The position numbers and the translations under genes are program-made. The notes below the pieces were generated by a model, which ran no database searches, was not told where the DNA came from, and worked only from the letters and a program-made list of their open reading frames with translations. A DNA stretch of 64,000 nt from contig JAJNNY010000020.1 of NCBI GenBank assembly GCA_022453515.1, positions 186,001-250,000 on the forward strand, given 5' to 3'. This document shows, piece by piece, positions 24,180 to 34,543 of the stretch; the first letter of the stretch is position 1, and the number at the start of each line of letters is the position of its first letter. Source of the DNA: Astrocystis sublimbata. Lineage: Eukaryota > Ascomycota > Sordariomycetes > Xylariales > Xylariaceae.

Positions 24180-26230
24180 AGTGCACTGATTGCACTTCGA
24201 TGTATCCTGTCCCTCTTCGTCGGAAGCTCCTCGCATTGGAGCTATATCTTTACAATTGTTTCAACTAGCCTCAAGGGTCCTGGAATATATAGATGGTTTG
24301 CATTTGAGAAGTTCAAAAAAAAACGGTCGGGAAAAGGAAACACGAGCATAGCCAAAGGAAGAAGGACCGGTTTGAGACGGGGTCCAAAGATTTGTCTGAC
24401 ATGAGCAGTTCTGCCCAAGCGTGTAGATTAGATACCCCCTCATGGCTTTACATTCATACATCGCCAGCAGCCGTAATGCGATACAAGATGTTATCACAAG
24501 GTCGCCATTGGCTAGCACCCCGCGTAGTGAGTGATGGTTGCTGACGTTGATGTAATCACTGTTTACGAATTATGCATGTTGGTCAGTCAGTATGTGTCAG
24601 ATTCCAGGCCTCTTTCGTAAGTAATGTTTTTTTGTCAATATCTTGTATATCCTCGGTCAATTCGAGTCGGGTCAATTCCTCACACTGTACCGCGCTTGAC
24701 CTTGTCCAGCGTTCGTTGCATACGACCCCGGCATGCCCGTCCCGCACGGTTGAACGATGAAGATTGCGGAAGCGATTCCTAGGGTTTCTCTTGAGCCGCG
24801 GCTTCGGTCGCCGCTAGTACAGATTGATAGTTATTTTGCTCTCTATCGCTAGCACAGCGGATTTAGTAAACCTTCCTTGAGCATGTTATGGTACCTTTCG
24901 TTACCTGATTCGTCACTTTCTACAAAGAAAACATCGTATCATGCCTACCTAAGTACTTGTTGTGCCCGGCAAGTGCTGCAGAATTCTTGACGAGCGAGGA
25001 CGAGGCAGGAGCACAGACACGATAGCTCAAGACTCAGGTCAAAATTGAGTACCCTGTTATCTGACGATGCAGGAAGCCAGAGCCGAACTAGGGCCTGTCC
25101 GGCTCGTCTAGGTCGTCTAGCTTCGTCCTGCTAATATCAAGGTACGGCACGCTAAGGCTAACAAACGGCCAGGGCCTGTCGACGCCCCGCTCAAGCCGCT
25201 GTGCGGATGACGATGGTCGACGAAGAGCCCTGAACTTGACGGCAGAAATAAGTCCCAAGGCAGGCTTCATTCACCCTTATGCAGTGAACATTGTGCAACA
25301 CATGCATCAAATACTGCAGCCGTTTCTGCAAGGGAAATGACGGTTGCCCACTTCCCGGCGACATTCGAGAAGTGTTCAGGTGGACTACCCGCACGATGTA
25401 ACTAGATTCGGTGATGGATCCCTCTCACTGGTTCGTCTTGATTCTTGAAGAATTGTTGCCCTAGAAACGGAATGCTACTTGTAACGAAGCTGAAATAAAT
25501 TGTACTCCGATGTGCTTAAAGCCAACGAGTTGATAGTGTTATCAACCCTATCAAGTCTGAATGCGATTGAATTGCGGTGTGTGAACGATGTTGCATCGAG
25601 CGCAACCGCATCTGTATTGCAAGCCAACAGGCACGGCAATATAACCATACCTAACCCTTAACATTCGGTATCGATCCGAGGACATGGCTCCAACCCACAC
25701 TGCCCACTTCCCATCTCACATCATTGCCAGCATGTCCCTTGGAGGCGGCCAGGGTCGATCTGCAGCCAACAGACATCCATCCATTCCGGATCGAGGGTTT
25801 TCGCAATATCTCGCCCAAGTAAGGTATACTAAAGCTAGCTGGCGACCAATGAAGCGAAACTCGGCTTGACACCTACACATTCTCCGTAATGGACCTGTCG
25901 GCTTACTGAGGAATAATATAAATCTGTTAGTACCGTACATGACCTAAAGCACTAATCACGTAGACACCGACTAGGGAGGCCTGTTGCGAGGTCAAAGACG
26001 GACCGAGCCCCAACAGTAGACGGAGCGCCGTTGGAACATGTGACGGCGGGGTTAATTTTGTTGGAATCCTCCCAGTGTACTGATTCAACTTTGATGAGAC
26101 CATGACTGTGTTCTTTGGGGAGTGTTCGTCGTCTTTCAGATAATAATTACACAATGTAAAGCACTGGTTACCCTATACCTTCCGTATGTAATAAGTCTGG
26201 AGCAAGACGCGACAAGCCTGGATGAACACC
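24180..26230. other. intergenic gap inside the accessory region
   Basis: About 2 kb with no recognisable gene. Open frames are short and lack domain signatures or plausible intron sets. Confidence 0.45.
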
Positions 26231-27013
26231 ATGCCTACAACGAATCAAGCAGACCAGACGCCAGAGCTATATGCCACCATCTACACGCCTACATTTCTCT
26301 CAATCATCTACGATGTGCTGGTGCTCCGTTTCAACCTCCGCTACATGTGGCGATGCCGGTGAGTACATCTTCCCCCCTGTCCTGCTCAAGTTCTGCGACT
26401 ATCACTAACCCAAATTACCCACCCCAGCACAGATACCATCCTAGAGCCATTCTTTGCGGAGAACTTCTCACGGCGACACCTCGACATCGGCGTCGCGACA
26501 GGATACTTCCTCGCCACAGCTCTCGCCCGCCCGTTCCGGGCCCAAGCGAAGCATTCCATAGCCCTCGTGGACCTCAACCCGCATCCTCTCGACGCAGCGC
26601 GGGCTCGGATCTTATCCAAGGCGCCCAGTGCTACCGTCGAGGTAGTCGTCGCCGACGTGACGCAGCCGCCGCCCAAAGCGCTGCAGAAGTCTGCGTTCGA
26701 CTCCATCTCCATGTTTAATCTATTCCACTGCATTCCCGGAGAGGAGAAACTGCAGGCTTTCAGCTTGTACAAAGACCTGCTGGCGGAGGGAGGAGTCCTG
26801 GCTGGGTGTACGGTGCTGGGAGGCAGTCACGCGACGAATTGGTTCAATTATCTCTATGTGAAGCTGTATAACCGCCTTGGCATCTTCCATAACTGGGGTG
26901 ATAAGGTAGAGGACTTTGAGCGCGTGTTGGGGGAGAACTTTGAGGATGTCGAGACGACGTTGGTTGGTATGACGCTGCTGTTTCGGGCTACGAGGCCTCG
27001 TAGGACTATCTAA
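26231..27013 (+). CDS. small class I SAM-dependent methyltransferase
   Basis: Exons 26231-26358 and 26428-27013 (69-bp intron, CG/C codon split) give 237 aa. The start ATG opens MPTTNQADQTPELYATIYTP; the spliced product then reads LRYMWRCRTDTILEPFF. Motif I is HLDIGVATGYFL (residues 60-71), followed by an acidic end of strand 2 (ALVDLNPHPL), motif DSISMFNLFHCIPG for strand 4 and a post-motif GGVLAGCTVLGG. Proteins of this size and start (ELYATIYTP...YD..V) occur in fungal polyketide and terpene clusters as O- or C-methyltransferases. It is 2 kb from the LaeA-like gene on the same strand and 6.5 kb from the PKS start, so a tailoring role is plausible but unproven. There is no membrane segment. 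Confidence 0.85.
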
Positions 27014-27912
27014 TACATAAACAATAACAATACAGGTACTCATCGTTGATGGTCATTCAGCATGGCGCTTGTATGACATGATCTAGGCTACACTTGTACG
27101 TGTGATATGTCACGCAGTTCATTTTGGTGACACATCAATCTGGGCACTGCATGCTAACCTTAACCTTATCCTCTCTCCCTTACGGCGGCGGATGAGGCTG
27201 GCTGAGTATCTCGACATACACGCAAGGGATTCTACACAACAATGGGGCAAGTTTCAAGACCGCAGAGAGCCCAAGGGGAGCACGATATCATAAGTTCAAA
27301 CTTCATGCACACGTGATCGAAGGGTGGATGTGCCAGCAGTACCCATTAGCACTTTCCCTTTCGCCACAATGTCGGCGCGTATCGCGTATAGAAAAGACTC
27401 GCGTTTCAAGTCAAGCCTCAGAGTCTGTCTTGCGTTGGTGCATGGAGCTCCCTCGGCGGGTGATTGGCTCGATCTCTCTTTGTTACCTTGGGACAAACAG
27501 ATGTTTATAGATAGATGTATTGTTCGGGTTGAAAGCGCTGCGCTAACTATTCCCTTTCAAACGTGACTACGGCAAGTTTACCTTTGAGACATGTCCTTGA
27601 TACGTGGATTTCGGAACATCTAATTATTAATTATCACAAAGAGGTACGATTCATTGGGTTTAGGGTATCATTATTGTTGCTAGAGAATCTAGCTGACGAG
27701 TGTAGTATATATACAGGCAAAAGAACCTCTGGGGCCAAGCCTCGCCCGAGAATGTGTATGTTTGTTCAGCCAGTGACCCTGCCAACTAACGCGTTGTGAC
27801 ATACACCCAAGTGTACAAAATTTGGGGGGCAAGCCCTCACCCGAGGAGGTGGGAAATCATTCCTCCAATTGTTGTCAAGCATTCCTTGTCGGTATGCGAG
27901 AGCCAAAATCTC
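27014..27912. other. intergenic gap
   Basis: About 900 bp between the small methyltransferase and the 3' end of the RING gene. A short motif occurs twice in the same orientation (near 27732 and 27826: GGGGCAAGCC / GGGCCAAGCC then TC.CCCGAG). Nothing else is recognised. Confidence 0.4.
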
Positions 27913-29006
27913 TTAAAACTGGTTGTCCTTGAGGAGTGCTTCCAGGGCATCGAGGTGGGTTTTGAAAGCCGACAGTTTTTCCAGGCGTGTCGTCTCGTGT
28001 GCGATCCAGCCTTGCGCGTGGTCGTGCGAGTTGTCGAGCTCTGTATCGATCTGTTGCCAAGTGTCTTGATCGAAGCGACCTCGACGACCATTACTGTTAT
28101 GCTCCATAGTGATTTTTGTCTGGGTATTATGGCTTGCATGATGGAGTGCCCAGTAATGTCCATTCGTGCTTTCCATGTCAGCCTTGTGCTGGAGCCTGTC
28201 TTGGATTTGCCGGAGCCGGGATTGGACTGAGTCCCAAGCTTTCTCGTTTCTGGCGTGTAAAGAAGTGCCCTGGCTCACCAGGGTCTTGATTTCTTCTTGT
28301 TGTTTTTGTGCTCGGCGTGTGAACTGCCGGAGTTGTGGTGTGTCCGGGCCATCGGCTTCGAGCACCTGTGCATAGCGTTCTTTCTCTGCTGTTATTCGCG
28401 CATTAAGAAACGCTCGCTCTGGGCCTCTGGCTGTTTGATAACGATCCATGTACTCGCGCATCCGTTCACCGTGTATTTGGCTTTCGAGAATCTGCCGTTG
28501 CTCAAATTCAACCTTGGCATAGCATTGTTGGCAATGTTTGTTCTCTAGCATGGCCCGGATGGTGCGTATCTCGCTGGCTTGTTGCTGTGGATCATTGGTT
28601 CCAAACTTTTGTTCCGCGCAGGGGTGCCCTTTGGGACAGGTTGTTTTCTCACGGCAGATCGGGCAGATACGGTAACGGCCCTCGTCGTCGTCAAGCCACT
28701 ACAATGTTTTGGTTAGTATCTATCATGCCGAGTAAGAAGATGGCGTATGTGTTAGAGAGGACGACCTACCGCTTGCAAGCACTCGGTCCCGAATGCATGT
28801 CCACATGCTGGGAGCACCATGAATGTTTCATGGCTCTCCTGCTTAAGCACGTCGAACTTTTTGTTCGTGAGTGCCAAATTCTTGATTCGGCAGATTGCAC
28901 ATTCGATGGTGATACGAGTGTTCTGATCAATCAGAGCACCCGCCTCGTCGAAGTGACCCAAGACCTGGCGGAAGTGATTGGAGTTGATCACTTGAGTGGC
29001 AGCCAT
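27913..29006 (-). CDS. RING-finger protein with coiled-coil tail
   Basis: Exons 29006-28770 and 28698-27913 (71-bp intron, GTAGGT..TGTAG) give 340 aa. The RING lies at residues 36-94: CAIC (C36, C39), CGH (C68, H70), EC (C76), CPIC (C91, C94), with WLDDDEGRYRI between; the two halves meet only after splicing. Seven of eight zinc ligands of a C3HC4 finger are present; the fifth (H+3) is Gly73. A long hydrophilic helical stretch rich in Q, E and R follows (about 130-270), likely coiled coil. RING proteins usually act as E3 ubiquitin ligases; the target is unknown. A partial decayed copy lies upstream at about 30005-30150 in the same orientation. No membrane segment or other domain is visible. 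Confidence 0.85.
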
Positions 29007-29296
29007 GGTGGGGTTTTTTCTTGTGAATCTGCAGCGAGGTTAGACTGGAACTTTGACGAACAAGGCAGCAGTTGTCATACGTAGTTTTTTTTTTTTTTGT
29101 AGTGGCCTGTTTGTCGGTGCAATACGTATACGTCTTGCGTACCGTAACGCTTGTTGTCTGTGTGAAGAAGCGCGAGGTATGGAGTGAAGTTTCTAGGCCC
29201 AAAGGATCAGCACAGAACCGCAACAGAGGTGGGATCTATCTCATTACTTTTTGCGTCAATGATGACGGCTCAAGTGCGGAGATGGAAGTCACTCGA

Positions 29297-29452
29297 CGCG
29301 CGTGCGAAGTTCGCAACGGTGGATCGACGTGTGTGTGAAGCTCGCGATGTTGAAAGACAAGAGTCGATCTGTGTGTGAAGTTTCACAACAGTGAAAGGCA
29401 AGAGCCGATGTGTGTGTCAACTTTGGGATGGTAGAGAGTAAGAGTCAACCAA
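29297..29452. repeat. imperfect tandem repeat, period about 41 bp
   Basis: About four degenerate units, each of the form GTGTGTGTGAAG-(T/C)T-CRC.A..GTGAAAG-CAAGAG-CGAT. The second and third units are the best preserved. They lie in the 5' flank of the RING gene, 300-450 bp upstream of its start. Confidence 0.6.
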
Positions 29453-29552
29453 AGTGTGTGGTAGAAGGGACGAAGGAAAGTCAGGATGGTGGGGGGAAGG
29501 CAGGTATTTATAGGCAGAATCTCGTTGCCCCGAAGGACATTTTGCAACCGAG

Positions 29553-29832
29553 AGTAGTGAATGTGAATAACCTAGGTGAGGTTAGTGAATGGCCGCAATG
29601 GACGATCACATGACATTATTGTAGTGAATGCAATGCAATGGGAATGACCTACGAGGAGGTTGGTAATGGTTGCAAATACGCTAGGGCCACAATGCCATTG
29701 GTGTAGTGAATGCAATGGAAGGTCTTTTGCATCTTAGAATAGTCAATGGGAATGACCGGGGGGTTGGTGACGGGTGCAATAGAATTTATATATCATGCTA
29801 TTGCCGTAGTGAATGCAATGTTCCTGTAGTGT
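29553..29832. repeat. imperfect tandem repeat marked by GTAGTGAATGCAATG
   Basis: Units begin near 29553, 29621, 29703 and 29806 with GTAGTGAATG(C/T). Inside units the phrases GGGAATGACC and GAGGTTGGT.A.GGTTGCAA recur. Unit length varies between about 67 and 103 bp. It lies between the RING gene and its decayed copy. Confidence 0.6.
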
Positions 29833-30004
29833 CATAGCTACCTAGGGAGTGTTCGAGCCTCGTTGAGGCTTAGGTCAAGGACTGAGCACGGATCCTCATC
29901 GAGATATGGATGTACACTGTAGCTATCACGAGATACTGATGTGTTTGTGTGCGAGCTCGGGGTGGCAACTGTTCATTGAAATTAATCACTCTGACTTTTG
30001 ACAA

Positions 30005-30150
30005 GCTTTTTGGCACGAGTGAACTTCTCATGAGTTTCGTGATTGGGCATATCGAGAGTCATGTATCTAAATGCCAGATCTTTGACTCTGCAGTTGCGGC
30101 ACTCGATGGAGAGACGCGTCGTCCAAAAGCTCGATAATCTTGTAAAGTTG
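30005..30150 (-). pseudogene. decayed partial copy of the RING gene
   Basis: The minus-strand frame reads TTRLSIECRNCRVKDLAF..HETHEKF, against NTRITIECAICRIKNLAL..ESHETF in the intact RING gene. The underlying DNA also aligns (for example TCTTTGACTCTGCAGTTGCG against TCTTGATTCGGCAGATTGCA). The copy keeps the first zinc-ligand pair (CRNC), but the frame runs into unrelated residues and a stop before the CGH part of the finger, and no second half is found. Same strand as the intact gene, about 1.1 kb upstream. Read as a relic of tandem duplication. Confidence 0.6.
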
Positions 30151-30869
30151 AAGCGCATATATATTGGACATAATTGCAATAGACGGAACAGGACTATGAA
30201 CGAGATCTTGCTCTTGCCACTACTCGAAGCAGGAAAGTCAAGACTCACTGTCCCTTTCTTTATATGAGACTCCGACTCACGTTGGCAATTGCGGCAAATG
30301 TTTGGGTGTCTATGCTTGACCAACATGCATCCTGGGCTTGTATAATTTGGTAAAGCATTGCTACTTGTCCACTTCATGGTCATACATGATTGTCAACAAC
30401 AAAAAACTCTATTGGTTTGTTTGGCGCATCTCTAAATGCATCTGGATGAGGCATGTTAAATTTGGGATAGATCAGGCCGCGGAAAAGGGTTGTTCCAAAT
30501 CTGCTTATTTAGCAGTATATATATATATGTCTGTCTGTCTATGTCTTGTGATTTGTGGGTCAGCTGTATCTTTAATGATTTGTTGTCACATGTTCAACAT
30601 AAACAAATAAGATCTGTATTCTAAGCTTATATAAAGTGTTGTCCGAATGGTGTGATTAGATTAACCACGATCTAAATAAGAATGGCAACCAGGAAATCGT
30701 GAAGCTCCTTTATATATCATCTCTAATTATACTATCTATATTTATGAATAATATCACCTCCGTAAAATATTGAATCTATCTATAATTATATGGTAAGATT
30801 CTAGAGAGGGAAAGAAAAAGGAATATATATATATATATCTATCTATCTTCTATAAAAAGCAAAATAGAT

Positions 30870-30954
30870 CTCCCCCGGACAGGCTTGAACTGTCAACCTC
30901 TCGATTATCTGTTTTTTAACAGTCGAACGCGCTAGCCAATTGCGCCACGGAGGA
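30870..30954 (-). tRNA. tRNA-Asn (anticodon GUU) with 11-nt intron
   Basis: The minus strand folds as a cloverleaf: acceptor stem TCCTCCG/CGGGGGA with discriminator G at 30870, A box TGGCGCAATTGG, anticodon stem TTCGA/TCGAG, anticodon GTT at 30920-30918, and T arm GACAG-TTCAAGC-CTGTC (B box). Between A37 (30917) and A38 (30905) lie 11 extra bases (AAAAACAGATA), the standard place for a nuclear tRNA intron. Sequence and discriminator base fit eukaryotic tRNA-Asn. Confidence 0.93.
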
Positions 30955-31250
30955 CTATGGTCTCTTGACTGAATCCAGTGTGACTGTATTGTCACTTAAC
31001 AACATATATATCTCATTGCTATTAGGCCACTACAGCAATGGGGATTGTGGTCTCTGCTACAAATGGCCTTGGACAGCGACATAAACTTAGAGCCCTGTGA
31101 GCTTGCGCATGGTATGGAAATAGAAGCATGGAATGAACCAACACGAATTGAGGATACTTATTTTGTATGCTAATCAATAAATGTGCCAGGCCCTCAGCCT
31201 GCATCCACCAACTAAATAAAGGCAGCCAATGCCACTATCGTCATTCTGAT

Positions 31251-31997
31251 CTACGGTAAATGACTATCAAAACCCCTCCCAATCAACCTCTGCGCCGCCT
31301 CCCACACCTCCGGCGGAATATCCTGATGGATCAGGAACCCCTTCTCCGGATACTCACGAATGCGCACCAAGTCGCCCACCGCAACATTAATGACCAAATC
31401 TCTCGGATTGTCCTCATTCGGATACTCGCTCCAGCCCAACTTCGGCGACGTGACCGCAATCTCCGCGCTCTGATCCGGCCACTGCTTCATGAACGTCGCG
31501 TACGTGCGGCGCTCCATGTACGGTTTCTGGACCAGGATAAACGAGCGCAGCTCCAGGCCCCTCTCCTTCAGAAGCGCGTGCGTAAAGCGCACGTTCTCAC
31601 CCGTGTTCGTCGAGCGCGGCTCCACGATGAGTTTTCCCGCCGGCACGCCCATGGCCATCGCGATGTCAGCAAAGACTTCCGCCTCGGGCTTGGCGAAGCG
31701 CGCCTGTGTGAGCACGCCCGAGCCGCCCGAGAAGATGAGGTAGGCGCCGTAGCCGTCGAGGAAGAGCTGGGCGGCGCGCTCCGCCACGCGCGTGTCGAGG
31801 CTGCAGAGGCAGAACACGGCGTCGGCCTTTTGCGTGATCTGCGAGTGCAGCTGGTGGTATTCGTATAAGATCTCGGCGTCTTGCTCCACTTCTGACTCTG
31901 ACGTTGCTGTCGCACTTGTGGCCATTTCTCGACGCTTGCGCTGACTTGCGTAAGTAAGTCTGATTGGTAGGCTTGGTTTGGGGATCTTAACATCCAC
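31251..31997 (-). CDS. DUF218 (YdcF-like) family protein
   Basis: Single exon, 248 aa from the first ATG; an ATG at 31925 (MATSATATSES) would give 224 aa and is as plausible. The DUF218 core is visible: AVFCLCSLDTRVAERAAQLF, LIFSGGSG, EAEVFADIAMAMGVP, IVEPRSTNTGENVRFT, and SFILVQKPYMERRTYATF. This Rossmann-like family binds nucleotide-type ligands in bacteria; its fungal role is not established. It is divergent from the ferric reductase, and the intervening 374 bp carry exact iron-GATA sites, one lying 32 bp upstream of the first ATG. No signal peptide or membrane helix is present. Confidence 0.85.
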   Translation of the reverse strand: MDVKIPKPSLPIRLTYASQRKRREMATSATATSESEVEQDAEILYEYHQLHSQITQKADAVFCLCSLDTRVAERAAQLFLDGYGAYLIFSGGSGVLTQARFAKPEAEVFADIAMAMGVPAGKLIVEPRSTNTGENVRFTHALLKERGLELRSFILVQKPYMERRTYATFMKQWPDQSAEIAVTSPKLGWSEYPNEDNPRDLVINVAVGDLVRIREYPEKGFLIHQDIPPEVWEAAQRLIGRGFDSHLP

Positions 31998-32028
31998 TAG
32001 GAGCTTCCTTGGACATCAACTGATCCCC

Positions 32029-32037
32029 ATCTGATAA
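32029..32037 (+). promoter_or_regulatory. iron GATA-factor site ATCTGATAA (first copy)
   Basis: Exact match to ATCWGATAA, the extended site of fungal iron-repressing GATA factors (SreA, SRE, Urbs1, Fep1). It lies between the DUF218 gene and the ferric reductase. Binding is inferred. Confidence 0.55.
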
Positions 32038-32252
32038 GAATGAGAGGCGAAGAGGATCCCGTGCCAAATAGACTAACCGCGCTGTATTGTACGTGTGTGG
32101 ACTAACAAAGCGCAGATGATCAGCGCCGGCCCCATCACACTGGACTCGCTGATGGTGTCTAACCCCTAGGCTGGTGCTAGGCTCCAATGCGTCTCACTGC
32201 ATAAGAAGCGAAGTCGGGCGGAAGGGGGCACGATCCACAAAGACACCCCCAT

Positions 32253-32269
32253 CTTATCAATCTGATAAG
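32253..32269. promoter_or_regulatory. paired inverted GATA sites, one an exact ATCTGATAA
   Basis: CTTATC and GATAAG face each other across 5 bp, and the right half is inside a second exact ATCTGATAA (32260-32268). It sits about 105 bp before the ferric reductase ATG at 32372. This is the layout expected of an iron-repressed fungal promoter; the effect is inferred. Confidence 0.6.
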
Positions 32270-32371
32270 ATCTCCGAGATCCCCCTGCCAGGGTACTGGA
32301 ACCCGTCTTCCTGTCTGTCACATGTTTCATCGGCGGGCAACCCTAACGCCTCCATTTTCTATGTCGCCACG

Positions 32372-34333
32372 ATGCCTGCATCCAGCGCCAGCAACATCAG
32401 CAAAGAATGGGCGATCAAGACTCTGCGGCAAAGTCTGCGGACGTCGCATCTTGCGTCGTCCGGGCAAGCCACAGCGGTTTCCAAGTCACCACTAGATGAC
32501 CCGGACAATATCAAGTACATAGAGGATATGATCCGGTACATCTACGAGGGCCGCGACATAGGAGCTTCGTTTAACCTGGTCATCCTAGTCATTCTGCTTC
32601 TTTTCACAATAGCGCATTTCTACCAAAAGTATGCGCGAAGACGGAAAAGAGACGCAATCGAGCGCGATTTTACCAGCGATGGTAGCAGTGATGCAGTTCC
32701 CGTCGCCGAGGCAGCCGAGGGCAGCGACCACGGCGCCGACTCCTCGTCCAGCAGCACATTAGAAGGCTCACTATCACCACCAACACCGTATCTCAAAGAT
32801 CCCAACACCGACATCGAGCAACAGCCACTTCTCGGATTCCGTCAGAACTGGCGGACTCCAACCCCTTCTCAGCCCAGGACATCACCACTGACCATCCTCC
32901 GCTCCTGGCTGCTCTACCAACCACGCCCGCTCCCCCTCATTAACCGCACCCTGCCCTCCAACGACACAACCCTCGTGGTCCTCGCCTACTACGCCCTCAA
33001 CATCTTTGTGCACATCTACCGCCTACCCTTCGAATGGCGGCAATTCTTCGTATTCTCCGACCGCGCAGGGTATGTCTTCATCGTGAACCTGCCCCTCCTC
33101 TACCTGCTATCAGCCAAGAACCAGCCCCTGGTGCACCTAACAGGACGCTCCTACGAGTCGCTCAACATCTACCACCGCCGCGTGGGCGAGCTGATGGTGT
33201 TTTACGCATTTGTGCATTTCGGCAGCATGGTTACGTGGCGCCTGTTTCTCGAGCCCGAGTGGCTTGCTACCGAGTCTCTGTGGCATTATTTCACGCATCC
33301 ATTGATTCTTTTAGGGATCGGCGCTTTCGTGTCCTACGAGGCGCTGTACTTTACCTCGCTGGCCAGTTTTCGCCAGAGGTGGTATGAGGTCTTCCTCGCA
33401 TCGCATGTAGCACTGCAGATTTCCGCGCTGGTCTTCCTGTATCTGCACTTCTACACCAGTCAGCCGTACGTCCTGGCTTCGCTGGGGATTTTCGTAGTAG
33501 ATAGGGTTGTGTGGAGGTTGGGGATGAAGTCAGTTACGATGGAGGCCGATGTGCAGGTTCTGGAGGACGGCGAGACGGTGCTGCTTTCGGCGAACTGGGA
33601 CATGTCGCGGGTAAAGAGCTCGAAGGCAAAGACGCTCCGCCGGAATATCCTGCATGGCTGGCACCCCGCCGACCACGTCTTCATCTCCGTCCCGAGTTTC
33701 GGGGGCAGCCACGCGCTGCAAGCGCATCCCTTCACCATCGCCTCCGCAGCTCCTAGGCCTGGCGACGCATCTGCGCAGATGAAGTTGTTGATCCGCGCTT
33801 ATTCGGGCTTCACCTCCTCCCTGCTGCGTCACGCGCGTCTCAATTCCACTCCCAGCTACAGTTCCACCATCTCAGTCCGCGTCGACGGACCCTACGGATT
33901 CCCTTCCCCCCTCGAGGCTCTCCGCGCAAGCGAATCTGCCGTGCTCATCGCCGGCGGGTCCGGCGTCGCGGTCGTGTTTCCGCTCCTGTGGGCCTTGGCG
34001 ACGGTGCATCGGGGCAACTCTTTCCGACGGATTCATTTCCTGTGGGTGATACACTCCGGCGCGCAGAGATCGTGGCTAGACGCTGGTTTATTAGAGCAAC
34101 TGCGCCTAGCTGGTGTGCGTGTTACGATACCGCCACCGACGGTGGAAGTCGGCAGGCCGGATGTGGCGGGGTATATCGCGCAGGTGGCTGCACAGGCTGC
34201 GGGGAGGGGGAGGGGGTTGAGTGTGGTGGTGTCGGGGCCTGATGGGTTGAATCGCACGGCGAGGAATGCTTGCGCGCGCGAGGTTCGCGCTGGGAGGGAT
34301 ATAAACTTGCAGGTCGAGAAGTTTGGCTGGTGA
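32372..34333 (+). CDS. ferric reductase, FRE/NOX-type transmembrane oxidoreductase
   Basis: Plasma-membrane flavocytochrome that moves electrons from NADPH through FAD and two hemes to extracellular ferric chelates. Single exon, 653 aa from the ATG at 32372; the frame is open further upstream (to 32174), but that stretch overlaps the regulatory sites and lacks conservation. One N-terminal helix (FNLVILVILLLFTIAHF) precedes a charged loop. The ferric-reductase core then runs from about residue 190 to 380, with heme-ligand histidines expected in NIYHRRVGELMVFYAFVH and EVFLASHVALQI...YLH. The cytosolic half has the FAD motif HPFTIAS, an NADPH glycine motif IAGGSGVAVVFPL, and the family ending VEKFGW. 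ATCTGATAA sites upstream suggest iron repression. It is convergent with the MFS gene (210 bp apart). Confidence 0.93.
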   Translation: MPASSASNISKEWAIKTLRQSLRTSHLASSGQATAVSKSPLDDPDNIKYIEDMIRYIYEGRDIGASFNLVILVILLLFTIAHFYQKYARRRKRDAIERDFTSDGSSDAVPVAEAAEGSDHGADSSSSSTLEGSLSPPTPYLKDPNTDIEQQPLLGFRQNWRTPTPSQPRTSPLTILRSWLLYQPRPLPLINRTLPSNDTTLVVLAYYALNIFVHIYRLPFEWRQFFVFSDRAGYVFIVNLPLLYLLSAKNQPLVHLTGRSYESLNIYHRRVGELMVFYAFVHFGSMVTWRLFLEPEWLATESLWHYFTHPLILLGIGAFVSYEALYFTSLASFRQRWYEVFLASHVALQISALVFLYLHFYTSQPYVLASLGIFVVDRVVWRLGMKSVTMEADVQVLEDGETVLLSANWDMSRVKSSKAKTLRRNILHGWHPADHVFISVPSFGGSHALQAHPFTIASAAPRPGDASAQMKLLIRAYSGFTSSLLRHARLNSTPSYSSTISVRVDGPYGFPSPLEALRASESAVLIAGGSGVAVVFPLLWALATVHRGNSFRRIHFLWVIHSGAQRSWLDAGLLEQLRLAGVRVTIPPPTVEVGRPDVAGYIAQVAAQAAGRGRGLSVVVSGPDGLNRTARNACAREVRAGRDINLQVEKFGW

Positions 34334-34543
34334 TTTAGATAGAGGTTGAGGGGTTTTCATGACGTAGATATGCATATAGCAACTGGCGAGCATATGATTA
34401 TGACATTTACATCACGGCATGGTTTGTTATAGAGAGAACATTACGGCATACAAGCATAGGCAGCGATAGAAACCATTCAGATCTGTATATAGCAACATGA
34501 TGATATTTCTATTAGTCTACATAAATATTGTTTTCGAGATGCA

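Noticed and set aside
28587..29084. 165-codon plus-strand frame over the RING gene
   Set aside because: Antisense to the spliced RING exon with all zinc ligands on the other strand.
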